64,000 nt of DNA, from NCBI GenBank assembly GCA_021029095.1, contig JAJOHG010000039.1, positions 186,001 to 250,000 of the forward strand, read 5' to 3'. Each line of letters starts with the position of its first letter. Positions within the stretch are counted from its first letter, which is position 1. A program made the translations under genes and the position numbers. Source of the DNA: Phellopilus nigrolimitatus. Lineage: Eukaryota > Basidiomycota > Agaricomycetes > Hymenochaetales > Hymenochaetaceae. Below the pieces are notes generated by a model. The model saw only the letters and a program-made list of their open reading frames with translations, was not told the origin of the DNA and searched no databases. Positions 12,398 through 25,262 of this stretch are shown here, piece by piece.

Positions 12398-14051
12398 TGC
12401 GCTTCAAGAACTTGGCGGGGTGTCGATAAAGGAGTAAGATGGTTGATAGTGAGGGTAAGAGAAAGAGATGCGCAAGGAAGCGGACTGAATGGGGGGAAGT
12501 GCTTTAAATATGGAGTCTCGAGCATGACTGTCGCAGTAAGCAAGTTAATAATTACATGTGACTTGCAGATCGACGCGAATGTCTAAACAGGCCCTTTCTA
12601 TTGGTGTGTGGATTCTGTTTCGCAGACTCTGCAGGCCAGTGATGTATGGGGTATTGGATGCGCGCGTAAATCGGCGAGAGCAGAGACTCCGGATGTCGTG
12701 CGGAAAGAATCTTGCATCTGACAAGGGGCAGATGATCGAGTAATGACCAATAGTCCTGGCCTAAAATATTGCCGAAATGGAGAGAACGGCAAAGAGGGGA
12801 TCTAGGCAGCGATAGCGGGCAGGAAGAACTGTGATGAGATCACATCGTTGGGGCGAAGTCTCGGAGGAAGAGATTGTGCGCTGAGAAAGGAGACATGTGT
12901 ACTGAATTGCAGAAGGAACAGTAGTGTCCACGAGACGTGACGAAAGGACAGCAGCAGACCAATGTTCCGACGACACTTGATTCAAAGATTGCGCGATATC
13001 GCCCGACAGAAGAAAGAGTGGCTCAAACGTGAAGAGATAACCAGAATGTGGATGGATGGACTCGGAACGAGCTTGGAGTTGTGTAGGTACCTGTGTCAGC
13101 GACTCAGCGTCGGCGCAAGTCACACACATCCCAAGCGCACGTGATGTGAGTAGACCCCTGACTTCGACACTTCATTTCCTCCCGAACTTCACCGCCTCCA
13201 GACTTAGACGCATTCACAGGCTCTACCTTATTCCGCCTATCCTGCTTCGCTTTGCCCGCTTTCACACGAAAGCAAGTCAGTCATACTTTCGTTTCGCACC
13301 TTTGTCTTCTCCCCCACGGCTGCGAGGCCTTGATATTCAATTTTAGATGCAACGTTCCTAAATTCAATTCCTTGCATGTTCCTGCTTCCATCCTTAAATG
13401 CATTCTTAACTTCGAGCTGCGGCGTATCCGAGACACTTAAATTTCGGGGCTGACGGTGAAAGGATCCTTCAATGCGACACATCAAATCAAGTGCGATCCC
13501 TGCTCTAACCCTCGAGTCGTGGATCTGAACAATGCTCGAGTGTATACATGGCACTCCGAAGAGCGAAGAATGGCGGCCGGAATAGGACGACCAACATTCC
13601 ATAAGCGAGTGCGGCTTCGGCTTCGTGTTAAATGTAATCGACGGCGGCCAACATTATCGAATGCGATCACAGATGGTATGTAATGAACCGGAAGAGAGAG
13701 AGGAAGGGACATGGGACTGGGCCATGGTATGTGTTGTACATGGCTCGAGGCTAAGATGTGCAGCTCTGCGAATCAGGAAAATTCGATGGTAAGCAGCATC
13801 GCACAAGCTTGAACGCAATGACATTCTTGTTATATGTACGCGGGTTCAGAGGTGGTCTAGACTGTATTGTTGCAAAAAGGAGGCCAACCGCTGTTTGTCT
13901 ATCATTTGAACTGAGCCGGCTCCCACAGCACAATGTATAGTGAAAATTTTGAACTAGTAACGTTTTCACCGTCTCCTCTCGTACGATCAAACTTGATCTT
14001 AAAATGTTGGCTACCAGGATCCAGCAAGCAAGAAGTGTGTGCGATGGTCAA
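12398..14051. other. catalase upstream region; no gene recognised
   Basis: Begins with the catalase promoter side (the gene is transcribed leftward from 12397). Only short unsupported frames on both strands, with no domain recognised. Confidence 0.4.
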
Positions 14052-14096
14052 CCACTAGGTGGTCGCCGACGCGACACGACGCGTCGGTCCTAGTGG
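14052..14096. repeat. two-part palindrome at the edge of the right repeat arm
   Basis: CCACTAGG (14052-14059) pairs with CCTAGTGG (14089-14096), and CCGACGCG (14066-14073) pairs with CGCGTCGG (14080-14087), leaving a 6-base loop ACACGA. The left repeat arm does not contain it at the matching place, so it lies at or just outside the point where the two arms stop matching. Confidence 0.8.
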
Positions 14097-17000
14097 CACG
14101 TGACTCCAGAGACTTAGTCCACATCACGATCAGTTTCGATCAGGCTGCACTGCAGTTGCTAGTGCGATGATGATGATTTCAAGTTTACATTCGTGCTCTC
14201 TGCCCATCATCTTCTGCTGTTGTCACCCAGCGAGCGACCCGCGTTTCGCAGACGGATCCGCCTTCGCGCGCTTCTGGTATAAGGCACAGGAACTCCGATT
14301 ATGAGCTCGAAGGACACGGCAGGCGGAAACACATCGCAACGTTCGAATCAGGGCATTGAATGGATTGCAAGCTCGTCATTTGGTGACCGGGATGACTCTC
14401 AGACGATTCAGCGCAGGGATCAGAGATGGAGGACAGGCGTGAGAAGCAGGACTGCGACTGAGGATGTCGTTGAGGATGTTAGCAATCTTTTTGACTCCAG
14501 TGTGTTATTTTTTTCTTCGTTCAAACTTCTGCAGTTAATGGTAGTTTTTAGAATTGTCCACTGCCCCGGATAAGAGTGGCAGTGTGCTCAAGATAAAAGA
14601 AAGCAGTGACGGGGGCAATGATAGGCATCCGATCCCACTTATAGCATATCCGAATTCTGCAGAAAAAGTATATCTAGAATACGGACATGAAACGGGAAAA
14701 GATACTCCTGAAGATAATTCTATGCGGTCCAAAGGCATCGCAAAATCAAGTGGTAAGAATTTTTCTTTTTCTTTATTTACAAAATCGCATAGTCCTGCGG
14801 TTTTCTGATACTAGCAACCCATTGATTTGCAGGATATAACACTCCGGAGGTCCCTTTTATTCCTCCTCCTCCTTTTCATTATGGTACGCGCTTTCTACAA
14901 GCGATGGTTTCAAAAGCTCTATTCTAACCTTTCTGGTATGTAATGCGGCTTAGGCATACCCACACCTTACGACTATCATCGATTCTACTGGTACGTTGGG
15001 CAACTTGAGCTTCGGATATAGTTCATTGTCACTTACTTTTCTCAGGAAATGCATGGAACTGAAGAGTGAGGTGGGCATACTAACGTCAGCTCATTCATCA
15101 TTTCCACCTTATTTATATACTTGTTTTCGTTACGGCTAGCTCATACGCCTCGACTTTGCTCTGCGCTCCGTTGGCTCTAGTGGGCCAGGTATCCAAGCTA
15201 CGAATTCTATGAAGGTGCGACTTAGGCAGCTGCGCGATCTTTTCGGGGCGAACACATCTTCGTTGTTCCCCCACGACGTTAACGTCATGATGTTCAGGCG
15301 TGCGTTCCGCATTTTGTGCACCTCTACCATCAGCGATAAATGTTTTTTTTTTATGTATTTAAGAAGCGTCCGAGTCACAGGCATACCTGGTTGAATTTTC
15401 TCGTTCGTTCCGAAAATTTGCCGAGGCACTGGACATGACAGCCAAGGCCCTTTACGAATTTCACGGTGTCTATCACGACGAGAAACTAATGTTACAGCTT
15501 TATTCGTTACACATGCGATTTACGGTCAGTTCTCTTCCTGTACTGCAGAATCCAACAGTCTAATTTCGTAAATAACAGACCGAAGCAAGCACGATTTCCA
15601 CCGGCAATGGCGAGTAATGTGGATACAGTCGCATTTCAGCTTGCTTATGTTTGGCAATGTATAGACTTCTCTCATAAGCCTCCTCCGGACGAACTCCAAC
15701 GACACATTCAAATTCTAATGAGAGAATGGGTAGAAAGCGCCGTTGATTCCCTCATAGAGGCTATAGGAAACTTCCACGAAAAAGGTGAGCATTATTCGAC
15801 AATTATCAATTAGTTAGAGGCTATAATATCGCGTCGTGGCCGTTGGCTCACACAAAATCAATATGTACAGGCGTTCCTATCATCTGCTCTGCGCAGCAAT
15901 ATAAATCCTCGCGATATCTCGATATGACAACCATTGCGACCTTCTTGTCTGGTGTGACAGCGTCCATGCTCCAGGTGTCGGTGAACGACAGCACGAATGC
16001 TACAGGCATCGCCGCAAACACCTTTTTCTTTTCGTCATTGGTGTTTAGTATTGGATCGGCGGTCAACAGTCTACTCGTGATGGCGTGGCGGAGATCGGTC
16101 GTGTAAGCCTCCATTGCTGTGACTTTGTTCTTTTTGCTAAACTGCAGCGGTGCATAGACGCGAGCCGGACAGTGTCCTTCCCGTCTGGTTTAGCGCTTGG
16201 TTGAGCACAGGCCCTATGATTTCGCTGCTCATTTCCGGTGTATTCTTCTCTGTTGCCCTTTGCCTATTTGCATTCTCTTTGGGCCAGGTAAATCCGATTT
16301 CACCAAAAAGCTTTGATCATTCAAGTGGACTAATATATATTTGAAGAGCCATCTCACTTCCGCAGTAACGATAGCGTTTTCGGGATTCCATGCCGTCGGC
16401 CTTCTACTCCTTTCCAGTTGGTTCATTTTGGAAAAGTGGAAATTTCGCCGCACAGCTGGATCAGTAGGCCAAGACCTGACAGACGACTCACTTACCCTGT
16501 CTGTCATCGACTGGTTTATTCACGGCCTCGAGTCGCTGAAGCGCACAAAGCAACAGCAGCAGCAGGGCTCATTCAATGTATCGCACACAGAGATGGGCCG
16601 CGGGCCGACGGTATCCTTCCGCCCGCTTGATAGTATGGGCGAAAAGGCTTATTCTGACACGAATCGAAACGAGTGGTCGAGGAAGGATGGTGTATGGAAC
16701 GCGCTATCGGATGAAAGGTTCCTTATGAACACTACTTTTATCGATAGTTTCGCCCCTTATCCCGACGATCGCTCGGGCTTACGCTTACCAGGCGAACACT
16801 ATATTACCACGCCAGTGGCAAAGTCCGCAATGGAGCCATCTTATCCGTCTCCTCTGCGGGATTCAATGCCTATCTTGTCTAATACTGCGACGCCCATCGA
16901 CCACTCTGTAAAATCCGATTTTGGACCGGAATTCAATGACGAACGCGGCCGTCGCTCGAGATCGACATCCCAGCAGTCGCCGGAAAGAGCACGTCGCAGG

Positions 17001-18040
17001 AGTTTAGAGCAGAAGTTTGAAGAAGGCTGCTTTCGCACGTATCCGCGCCGGGAAATGCGGACTCAAAGTCTGGCACGTCCAGGCAGAGATAGCCCCATGC
17101 TCCAGAAGCGCTGTGATCTACTCTCGCAAGATTACGAGCAACTGAAACAACTTGTTACTCGTTTAGAGAGCCAGATCGAAGAATTACGACAGCCTGTCCG
17201 GAGACACCGACATACCTCATCGTACAACTTATTGCATGATAAACGTAGTTCGCCTAGTAGTCCACCACGCGGCCGCTCTACCCAGAGAGTTCAATGGGAC
17301 CGGACATATAGCAATGGTGGAGTGTCATCGCCAAGGCGACCTTCCTCTCCTAGATTGTACGGTGAATACCGGCAGCGTTCGCCTCCACAAAGGTCATCGG
17401 GACTATATCCTCGAGACAACCGCGGGGCGACCTATGCTTATGGCGCCAATGCTTCTGCTGTACGCAACAACTATTCAGGATATGAATATGGCCCGATGCC
17501 GCCGCAGCATGTCAATGCAAATGTGCTCGCCGCCGCATCCTTCCTCCCTCATTCGTATCCGGCGCTTATGCCTGCGGGAGACCGCCAGAATGAAGGGACG
17601 ACATGGTTCTCGGCGAACACGCGCTTTGCTTCGGCGCCGTATGCGCGACCGCGCACCGGATCAAGAAATGGCGACAAACCGAGTTTATCTGGGCTGCGCA
17701 GTCGTTCTTTCGCGTTCATACCACCATCTCCGTGGTCGCCGGCCCACGTTCCAGATGACGTGGCCTTACCTTTGGAGCCCGACGCTGAGCCTTCATCTTC
17801 GCGCATTTATTAGCCACCCTCAAACCTTCAGATGACACTACGGAGTGCACTTCGAACGTATGTATTGCCTGGGATATCTCATCAAACAACTCAAAAAATA
17901 CCGTCGGATAGCTCAGACGGTATATGTAATTTCTGCAGCTCTATCTCATAAGACATGTTGTCCGTCTTCTTCTGTAATTAGAATTGGGTATTCGTCCATC
18001 CTTTCGTATGTTATACCTTTACGTAACGGGGACAGAGTGA
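14095..18040 (+). repeat. right arm of large inverted repeat
   Basis: Matches the reverse complement of about 970-4945 (see that entry). It carries the open copy of the membrane-protein gene. The left boundary coincides with the palindrome at 14052-14096; the right boundary fades near 18040, shortly before a candidate transposon. Confidence 0.9.
14301..17813 (+). CDS. uncharacterised four-helix membrane protein with long cytosolic tail (copy B)
   Basis: Twelve exons keep phase throughout: 14301-14499, 14552-14752, 14833-14883, 14954-14990, 15046-15070, 15140-15299, 15364-15524, 15579-15609, 15665-15784, 15871-16102, 16158-16287, 16347-17813 (937 aa). One intron (15610-15664) appears to use a GC donor, because only GCGAGT gives the right phase. 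Four hydrophobic helices lie at about residues 345-480. A predicted coiled coil follows in the tail (segment RCDLLSQDYEQLKQLV), then Ser/Arg/Pro-rich low-complexity sequence. Similar four-helix proteins of unknown role are common in Agaricomycetes, as I recall. The N-terminal third is soluble with no recognised domain. This is the intact partner of the broken copy at 1189-4742. Confidence 0.8.
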
Positions 18041-18084
18041 GAGATGACTATAACTTATACTACAGTGCGTAAAGCCATAAGCCA

Positions 18085-18927
18085 TCAACTGGCTGGGGGC
18101 CGGACTTTTGCGAATTTCGGATTTCTTTTTTGGTTTTGCTAATAGAAGTAAGGTAGGCGGCATTCTATCTCGACCACCTGTGTGACACCTTTTTTCCTCA
18201 CTTTATTCCTCACTCAACATCCCACAAAGGCTCATTCTAACAGCTACATCATGAAGATATCATGTATAGCTACTGAATGATGCAGGGGTTCTCAGAAAAA
18301 AAAAGTTTTCATGAAGAAATAAGCCCGAAAAAAAAATTGATTTATTTGTACTCTAAACGTCGTTTCTGCATGTTTGAGCATGGTTTGGAAAAAAATCTGC
18401 CAGAATTTGGCCGCGTTACCGTGACGTTACGCTGCCTTATTTGTATATTAGTGATTATATAATATAATCAGCCACTGCATTTATTTGGTAATTTCAACAG
18501 AAGTCTAGCTTAGCCTTTAATTTCTCTTTTATACTACTTTATAGTACTGCTACAACATGTATGACTGCAAAATACAGTAAATCTGTCTTCGAAAAGTTGT
18601 TTTCGTCTGATTTGATTGATTTCTATGTTTCCCAAAAAAAAAATCCGCCCAAGCCGAAGATTTGGCGCGTGACCGTGACATGTCACAATGGTCGAGATAG
18701 AATGTCGCCTACCTTAAGCAAAATACTCAATTACCCGCGATTTCCCGATTTGGAAGTAGATGTTTCAAAAATTTCGGAGAATAAAAATAAAATAAAATAA
18801 AATAAAATAATAAATGCCATATTCGGAGAAATGTATGTGTCTGTCAGCAAGATTATGACTTTACCCAGGCAAAATTTTATTCTGCTATGCTGGAATGGCC
18901 ATGAGAAATCCCAAAACTCAACTGGCT
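18085..18927. mobile_element. candidate non-autonomous DNA transposon
   Basis: An AT-rich segment flanked by the direct repeat TCAACTGGCT (18085-18094 and 18918-18927), a possible 10-bp target duplication. Inside, a stretch near 18148-18178 (AAGGTAGGCGGCATTCTATC) recurs inverted near 18690-18720 with few changes. An (AAAAT)n tract lies at about 18781-18810. No transposase frame is seen. The ends themselves are not clearly inverted, so the limits and class (Mutator-like by duplication length) are uncertain. Confidence 0.45.
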
Positions 18928-20167
18928 AATGCGAAGCGGGCATCCGAAGCGATGGTCTTTATTTAGAATGGGCGCTTATATAACATAATATACCATATTA
19001 GGCTATTTTAAACACAATTTCATTATTAATATCTTTTGTTTCAAAATTTCAGTGGCCAAAAAAGAAAAAGTCGACAATTGAGAAATCTAAGCAACAAGTA
19101 TTGAAGACACGTACAAGGCCTATCCAGTGTATATAAATAAAGAGGGAATATAATGTTGTGGCAAGGTGAGATAGAAAAGTTAGTCGGAGCATTTCGGCTT
19201 GTTGTCTCTTGCCTTTACGCACTGTAGTAGTATAAAAAGCCGAAATCGGTCTCTCCACAGACAAGTTGACCGTAAGCGTGTATTCTTACATAAGCACATA
19301 GCTCTTACATCATTCTCTTCGCGACCTCTTTCCTCACAGCTGTTTCTGTTTAGAGCTGTATTTAAACCTGAGCTTATCGTCTGAGGCCCCGAATATTGCG
19401 ACCTGGCCCCAAACGCGTTCCATCAAATTCAGTGTCTACTGCCACATATTCAAATACGCACTTCTCGCAGTCCGGGAAACGCGTTTTCACGCACTGCCCA
19501 TGTCTTGATGCAAGATGACTGGGCCTCGCGCTTTCGCTGCTTCGCCGGCTGGATGTTGTGGTGGTGCTTCTAGAAGCACAAGGCGTCCAATCCTGACAAG
19601 TAAAGCGCTGAACAGCATGTTTCGCCAACTTAATGTGTCCCGTGTTTTCGTGTCTCATCCCGCAGAACCGGCTTGGACCTGTGTGAAAAATACGCAAAGC
19701 CATCAAACTGTGGAAATAGTATCAAATCCCCGATCCCATCAAGCTCTGGCATACTGAATGACTTTCAGGTTCATGGGAGCTGAAATTCAAGGGTACGACC
19801 TTCAATTTGGTTCAGAAAATGCGTGAGGAATAAATCAGTGCACAGATTGGGTTGCATTGCACGGCCCATCCCAGAGCTCATTAACATTCGGTTATAAATC
19901 GAGTTCGTCGAGAAGACTTTTTGCTCACGGTCGACGCTCATGCGGTGATTCCTCCTACTTTTATCTTCTCATCGTCTGCGCATTGCACATCTGTTCATCT
20001 GTTCACGTTTCTTCCCCATCCCCACCCCTCCGTTCTTATCCCTCCCATTCATCCTTCCCATTTCTCCCCCGCCCATCTCTTCACTAGGTTTTGCCTTTTC
20101 ACAACTATTATCTTTATATCCTTCTACACGCATCTTCGTTCTTCCTCCTTAGCCATTCCATATCCTC
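18928..20167. other. no gene recognised; pyrimidine-rich leader at the end
   Basis: No supported gene. A minus-strand frame at 19374-19706 has a cysteine pair but no recognised domain. About 19970-20160 is strongly C/T-rich just before the start codon of the next gene, as is common for fungal leaders. Confidence 0.4.
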
Positions 20168-21407
20168 ATGAGTATGGACCTCAGACGTCTCGGATCAGTG
20201 CCAACGATGGACGCGTTACCCACTACCCAACTAACTGAAGACATGGAGAGATCAGCAATGCGCCCCGCTGCCTCCATTGCTACTACTTTGCAGTACGTTT
20301 GTCAGATTCTGTTCAATTGTGCAAACTCCGAATTCATTATTGTTCTTGGCTAGTGATTCCGACCCGCCATCGTCTAACTATATGACTTCCGACCAGAAAC
20401 AGGATAAGTGGCTCGAGTACGTCCTCTCTGATCCCAAGGGTTACGCGGGGTTCTGCGAGCTTATACAGAGTGAGAGAGCTCTCGTCGGAGACTATATCAA
20501 CGAGACCGGGACAGAAGCTGAGAGTCAGAGCTCGGGATTAATGTCTAGCAATACGCGTTTTCCAACTCCCGGACCCTCTTCCTTCAAGCAGGGACCTTCC
20601 GCTCTCCCGGATACGAGATCAGCTTACCTTTCCGACCCCAAATTTGACTTTGCTGGTCCGACTCGACATCTACGGGATCCAAGGCGACTCAAAACTCCTG
20701 CACCTAGTTTAATGAGCCACGACATGAAGTCGCATCCAAATGTCGCTGATCCTATTGCATCTTCGTCATCACTGACGGCGGCCGCTCCTCGCTCACGTCG
20801 TCCGAAGTCTCTATTTCCAAGCCCCTTGACCTCCACCCACGCTTTGACGCCAAGTCTTTATACTCCGGCCATCTATCCCTCAAGTGCTGCATCCTCTTTT
20901 CAGTTAACTACATCTGCGCTCCCGACAGTGGGCACACTTGATCTAGAGCCGACCATCGTCTGTCCGCTCCCAGACTGTAGAGAGGAGTTTGCCAACACGC
21001 TCGAAGACACGGTCGCACATGTCTACCAAATGTGCCGCTCTGCTAAATTGGCACACACGCGGCCTCAGACATCTAGCCAATCTGGAATAATCATGAGTTC
21101 ATTTCCAGATATACGTGCTAAATGCCAAATCGAATGCCCGGCGCCGAAGGGAGTACATAGTGTCGTGCAAACCCGTTATAAGAACCTGCGCTCCTGGGCG
21201 GAGCATCTTATCACGATGCACGGAAAGCGGAACCGCCCAGTATTTTGCCCTGAGTGCCAGGCGGCCTTTTCGTCGATCGAAAAGTGGCAAGCGCATAGGA
21301 CGGCACGTGCAGCTCGGAAGTGTGCATTTTGCAAGCAAACTATGTCGTGTCAAGTTCTGTTGGACTACGAAAAAGCATGTCTAGAAATGCCGGGATCTGC
21401 TCCTTAA
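20168..21407 (+). CDS. zinc-finger-like protein, paralogue 1
   Basis: Two exons, 20168-20292 and 20354-21407, phase 2 intron, 392 aa. The middle is Ser/Pro-rich and disordered. The C-terminal 160 residues hold three Cys/His clusters: CPLPDC with a downstream HVYQMC, then a CP...WAEHL...MH segment, then FCPECQ with a following CAFCKQ. Spacing is not that of classical C2H2 fingers, so metal binding is inferred from conservation of the pattern in the paralogues at 22845-24075 and 30781-32929. Likely nuclear, DNA- or protein-binding, but no target can be named. Confidence 0.75.
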
Positions 21408-22844
21408 CCTTAAAGGCAGTATTGCTAAGCTCCTAAAAGTTCATATGGCGGTCCACGGGTAGTGTATCAATTTCAACCTTGCGGTTCTTGGCTGCGAAGG
21501 TAAGTGCTTACTTTGTTCATTTCATTATAGTTGGATGCTTTTCGTCGACCTTTCTAAAGATTCTTTCTTCTTCGTAAACATATATGCTCCTCAAGACTTC
21601 ATACCCTTTTCAAGCTTATACGTTACCTTAGACTGTCGTTTCTTTTTTTATAAGTGAAACTTATTTTAGAGCACATAGTTAAAGGAAGTATATAGTTGCT
21701 TTACCACTTGACTTTCGTAGGCTCGTGTACAATTCATACTAGATTTCGTTTAAAATTTAGCTTAATAATCCTTCGTTCCTGCCATACTTCATTCTAATGA
21801 TTTTACCACACGTTCTGAAAACCAAATCATAATCTCTTAGCCGCCTGGATGGTTAGGACTTTAGTTCAGTGTAGTTTCTCTTTTTGGCCTGTAAGTATCG
21901 TGTTATTATGTAGCTGTAAAATCAAATTATGATTTTTGTTTTGCGTATCACGTAATCACCATATACGCTCTGACTCAGCGCTCTCTGAGTTCCTTCAAGT
22001 CTTGAGCTCCAGACTCTTTGAGACCCTCCATGCCAATCCCGTGCGTATTATAAATGAAATGACTATCCACTCCGTTTGAGCCTCAATTCCTTGATGTTGG
22101 TACAGAAGGTCGAGAATGCCGCACAGTGCTTAAATTTCAATTTTCTAGCTATGACCTGGCTACTATGATATTAGCTGACTCCTTAAAAGATCACAGGCGC
22201 TGCTTCAAGTCATTCTTTTCGTTTTACACTTAATCAAATTCGGCTCTTTCTTCCAAGATGTACCCGGATAGAAAATTGGTAATGGTGCGCCACATATTCA
22301 CACATCATTGGTGCTTTAATTCTTTATCTTCTCCCCTCCATTCCTCCCGTCCCCCATCCGGACTCTTTTGTTGACTCCGCTTGGTTTTGTTCAGGATACA
22401 GGCGATAAATGCTTCTCGCTTCAGACACAACAGCGCCTTCGAGTCGACGTTGAGGTCCTTAATCTGCTCGAGCTTACGTGCCCGTATCTCCCGAAAACCG
22501 ACGCATGCGGTGCATCGGAAGATGCGCTTCCAAGGACGAGGAACGTCGAGGCCTTAAAGAAGTCATATTGGCGCTCGCACTGGTCCTGCAGAGCTCAGCC
22601 GCGCATGGGCTCAGTATATGGCCCAACCGCCGCGTACGTATTACCGGCCATGATATGAATTTGCGCGCTTAAAAGGAGTGCTGGCGTCAGTAGGTGTCTT
22701 CAATTCCCTTCGTTTCAAGCTTGAAACAGTAGATTCACAACTTCCTCTTGTCCAACTATCCTTTTTTCCTCCACGAGTTTTGGGCAGCCCGAGCCATATC
22801 AACAGTCACACACCATCGAGAATACTCGAGAGTTACAGCGTCGT
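21408..22844. other. no gene recognised
   Basis: AT-rich intergenic DNA between two related zinc-finger-like genes. The frame at 22368-22658 lacks support and precedes the second gene. Confidence 0.4.
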
Positions 22845-24075
22845 ATGGAGTCTCAAACTGCAGTCGCGCAGGGACCTGTGCAGTGCAAGTGCGTCCGAAC
22901 TATATAGTACGACATTTTCAGAAATCTAACCCATATTCAGCGATAGGGATTACGAAGTACTTTTTTCCTGGCTTTCCCTGCCGGGTGGACCAGATCACTT
23001 CATTCCAAACGAAGTAAATGAAGCTTTTGTCCGAGTCCTAGCTGACCTGGCTGCATTTGACCGGCATACAAATGCTGATCAAAGTCTCGCGGGCACGAAG
23101 AGAAAGGGAATCATGGAAGATGAACGCCCTTCAAAGCGGACTTGCTGGTCTCCCATTCCACGTGCGCAAAGGCCGTTGCAGGACCTAAAAATCGTTTCCA
23201 AGCCCTCTCCCATGGTCCAGAAGCTAAATGACACACCAGCTCCGTCAGCGTTTCCTCCTGCACGAAGTAACCGCTTGGAAGCAAGTAAATCATGCGACGA
23301 TGGTGACTCCGATATACGGGCTATGGGAAAGACACGCAAGCTCGTCTTCGCGCCTGCAGACGATCTGCCAAGCATGACAACTACTCCAGTCGCTTCTTCG
23401 TCAACCCTTTGGCCCCTCCCAACACCTTGCCAGTCCAGGAACCCTTCTCCGAGTTCAGCGTCTTCGCCAGATTATACATGTTCACCGATCGAAGGCATTC
23501 CAGATGCTCAGCTTCCCGACCCGTGCTTTTTGACGATAAACTGTCCACTAGGAGACTGTCGTCTCGAGGTTGAAACCAAACTTGACGCCATCGGCAGTCA
23601 TGTCTACCGAGAATGTCAGTCTATGCAGGTAGCCCTCTTGTGGGCGGATTTGTCTGCCGGTGCGCGTCACAAAGACGTACACGCGAATCAATCACACGCA
23701 GATACAGGTACAATGTCAGATCTATCTTGCAAGCCTAGAATTAAGTGTCCGGATGCCGGACACGGATCTTTCAGAAGATTGAAAGACTGGGCAAAGCATC
23801 TAGCTCACGCGCACGCCGGGATCTCTCGTTCAATCTATATCTGCCGCCGTGGCAGCTGCAAAGAGAAGCTCAGCACTGCACCACCGATGTTCACCAGTTC
23901 GGGGTTCGCCCGGCATACGCGCGAAGAGCATATGCAGAAGTGTCGTTTTTGTGGGACGAGGTTCCTGATCGAGGAACACAGTGAGGAGAGGTGTGGACAA
24001 CGGCAGATATTTGGAAGACTGGGTGGACGCGACTCTGCCTTTGCTTTCCGGAGAAACATTCATCGGCCCCAGTGA
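22845..24075 (+). CDS. zinc-finger-like protein, paralogue 2
   Basis: Start chosen at 22845 because a 38-nt first exon (22845-22882) then joins 22941-24075 in phase 2, exactly as in paralogue 1, giving 390 aa. The protein starts exon 2 with DRDYEVLFSWL, has a Ser/Pro-rich middle, and ends with the same Cys/His order: CPLGDC with HVYREC, then KCPDAGHGSF followed by LKDWAKHLAHAHA, then ICRRGSC, HTREEH and CRFCGTRF. The last part looks most like a real C2H2-type finger. Same orientation as paralogue 1, 1.4 kb downstream, so local duplication is likely. Role unknown. Confidence 0.75.
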
Positions 24076-24690
24076 ATTATATTGCGCTTTCCCCTGACAT
24101 TCTAGTTTGATATGGACATTCGGACAAAAGCACACTTCAATACAGTAATTACCATCTTATTTTAAGTGATCTTTCATAATGTCTCTTCGCCAAATTTATT
24201 TCGGTCTACTCAATCTTCTTGCAATCTTTGCCTTCTGCCCTTTCACCCCTCCTACTTCTTTTATAATATATAATTTACTCTACTGTTTTACTATCTTCTT
24301 CTGTTTTAAATAAAGTTTTGCATTGCATATTCTATAATTCATACTAAGTAAACGAGAGCTGTATTTCAATGACAGATTACTTGTGGACGCATTTGGGTAA
24401 AAACTATTCGAGCTACTTCGATTTTTGACAGAACGCCGATACTAGGTGAAATAAAAAGAGTCGGAAATTGTTAATAATATATACCTAGAGGCTACCTCTT
24501 TCGCTCATCGTCGCGGCTCACAATTAGAGTCTAGACACAACCGCTCCCATATCGCCAGGACAGCCAGCACGTTCACGGTTCACCCCTTCTCGACACTGGT
24601 TTTCGACTCAAAAGTACCCCTGCACTCTGCATCAAACCTTACTACTTTGGGAAAACTCTGATATGTACATTAAATTATTTGACCAGCCTA
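24076..24690. other. no gene recognised
   Basis: 3' flank of the zinc-finger-like gene; AT-rich, no supported frame. Confidence 0.4.
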
Positions 24691-24959
24691 TAGGTGGGTC
24701 CAGAAAGTACTGCACGCTGCCTTATATGAAAATATACCTAGAAAAAAAATTCCAACACGCCATGTCAAGTCAAATATATCTGTATTCCTATTGCCTAGAT
24801 ATATGACAAGAAACTCCACAACTGTCCGTGATGTTTCGGAAATTGAAATGGTCATTTTGTGTGAAGTTGAGCCAGGATGCGGCATATTGGCTGGTTTCTC
24901 CGTGCAGGTGGGAATATGTTCCGTATAAGGCAGCGTGCAATACTTTCTGGACCCACCTG
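24691..24959. mobile_element. TA-flanked MITE (Tc1/mariner-like), member 1
   Basis: 269 bp. The ends are inverted repeats of about 35 bp beginning (C/T)AGGTGGGTCCAGAAAGTA and continuing TGCACGCTGCCTTATA. Both sides are flanked by TA (24689-24690 and 24960-24961), the target duplication of Tc1/mariner elements. No coding capacity. A relative with the same outer ends lies at 41248-41459. Confidence 0.85.
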
Positions 24960-25190
24960 TACGGTTTTAATCTACTTGCTTGCGGTTACATAAAACCTCC
25001 TGTTTAGTCTACTATTGTCATTTCAAGAGTCTACGGGAAGTCATCCAATCATTTATTATTTTTATGAAGCTGAATGGAAATTTTCATGAGCTACAAATTG
25101 TTTATTTTCGAGACGGCTTCTGAGGTGCGTCGATCACATAAGGTGGTAATTGAAAATAGCATAAATAAAAAACTTTCAATGATTTCATAT

Positions 25191-25262
25191 TTCGGATACG
25201 GGGAATCGAACCCCGAGCTGCCGCGTGAGAGGCGGCAATGTTAGCCGTTACACCATATCCGA
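25191..25262 (-). tRNA. tRNA-Glu (anticodon CTC)
   Basis: 72 nt cloverleaf on the minus strand. Acceptor TCGGATA pairs with TATCCGA followed by A. Anticodon stem GCCGC/GCGGC holds loop CTCTCAC, so the anticodon is CTC (Glu, GAG codons). The T arm contains GGTTCGATTCC. No intron and no encoded CCA, as usual for nuclear genes. A run of T follows on the transcribed strand about 20 nt downstream (Pol III terminator). Identical to the plus-strand gene at 30187-30258. Confidence 0.95.

Noticed and set aside
19374..19706. Minus-strand frame with PDCEKC and a second cysteine region
   Set aside because: No paralogue, no splice partners and no recognised finger; support too weak.
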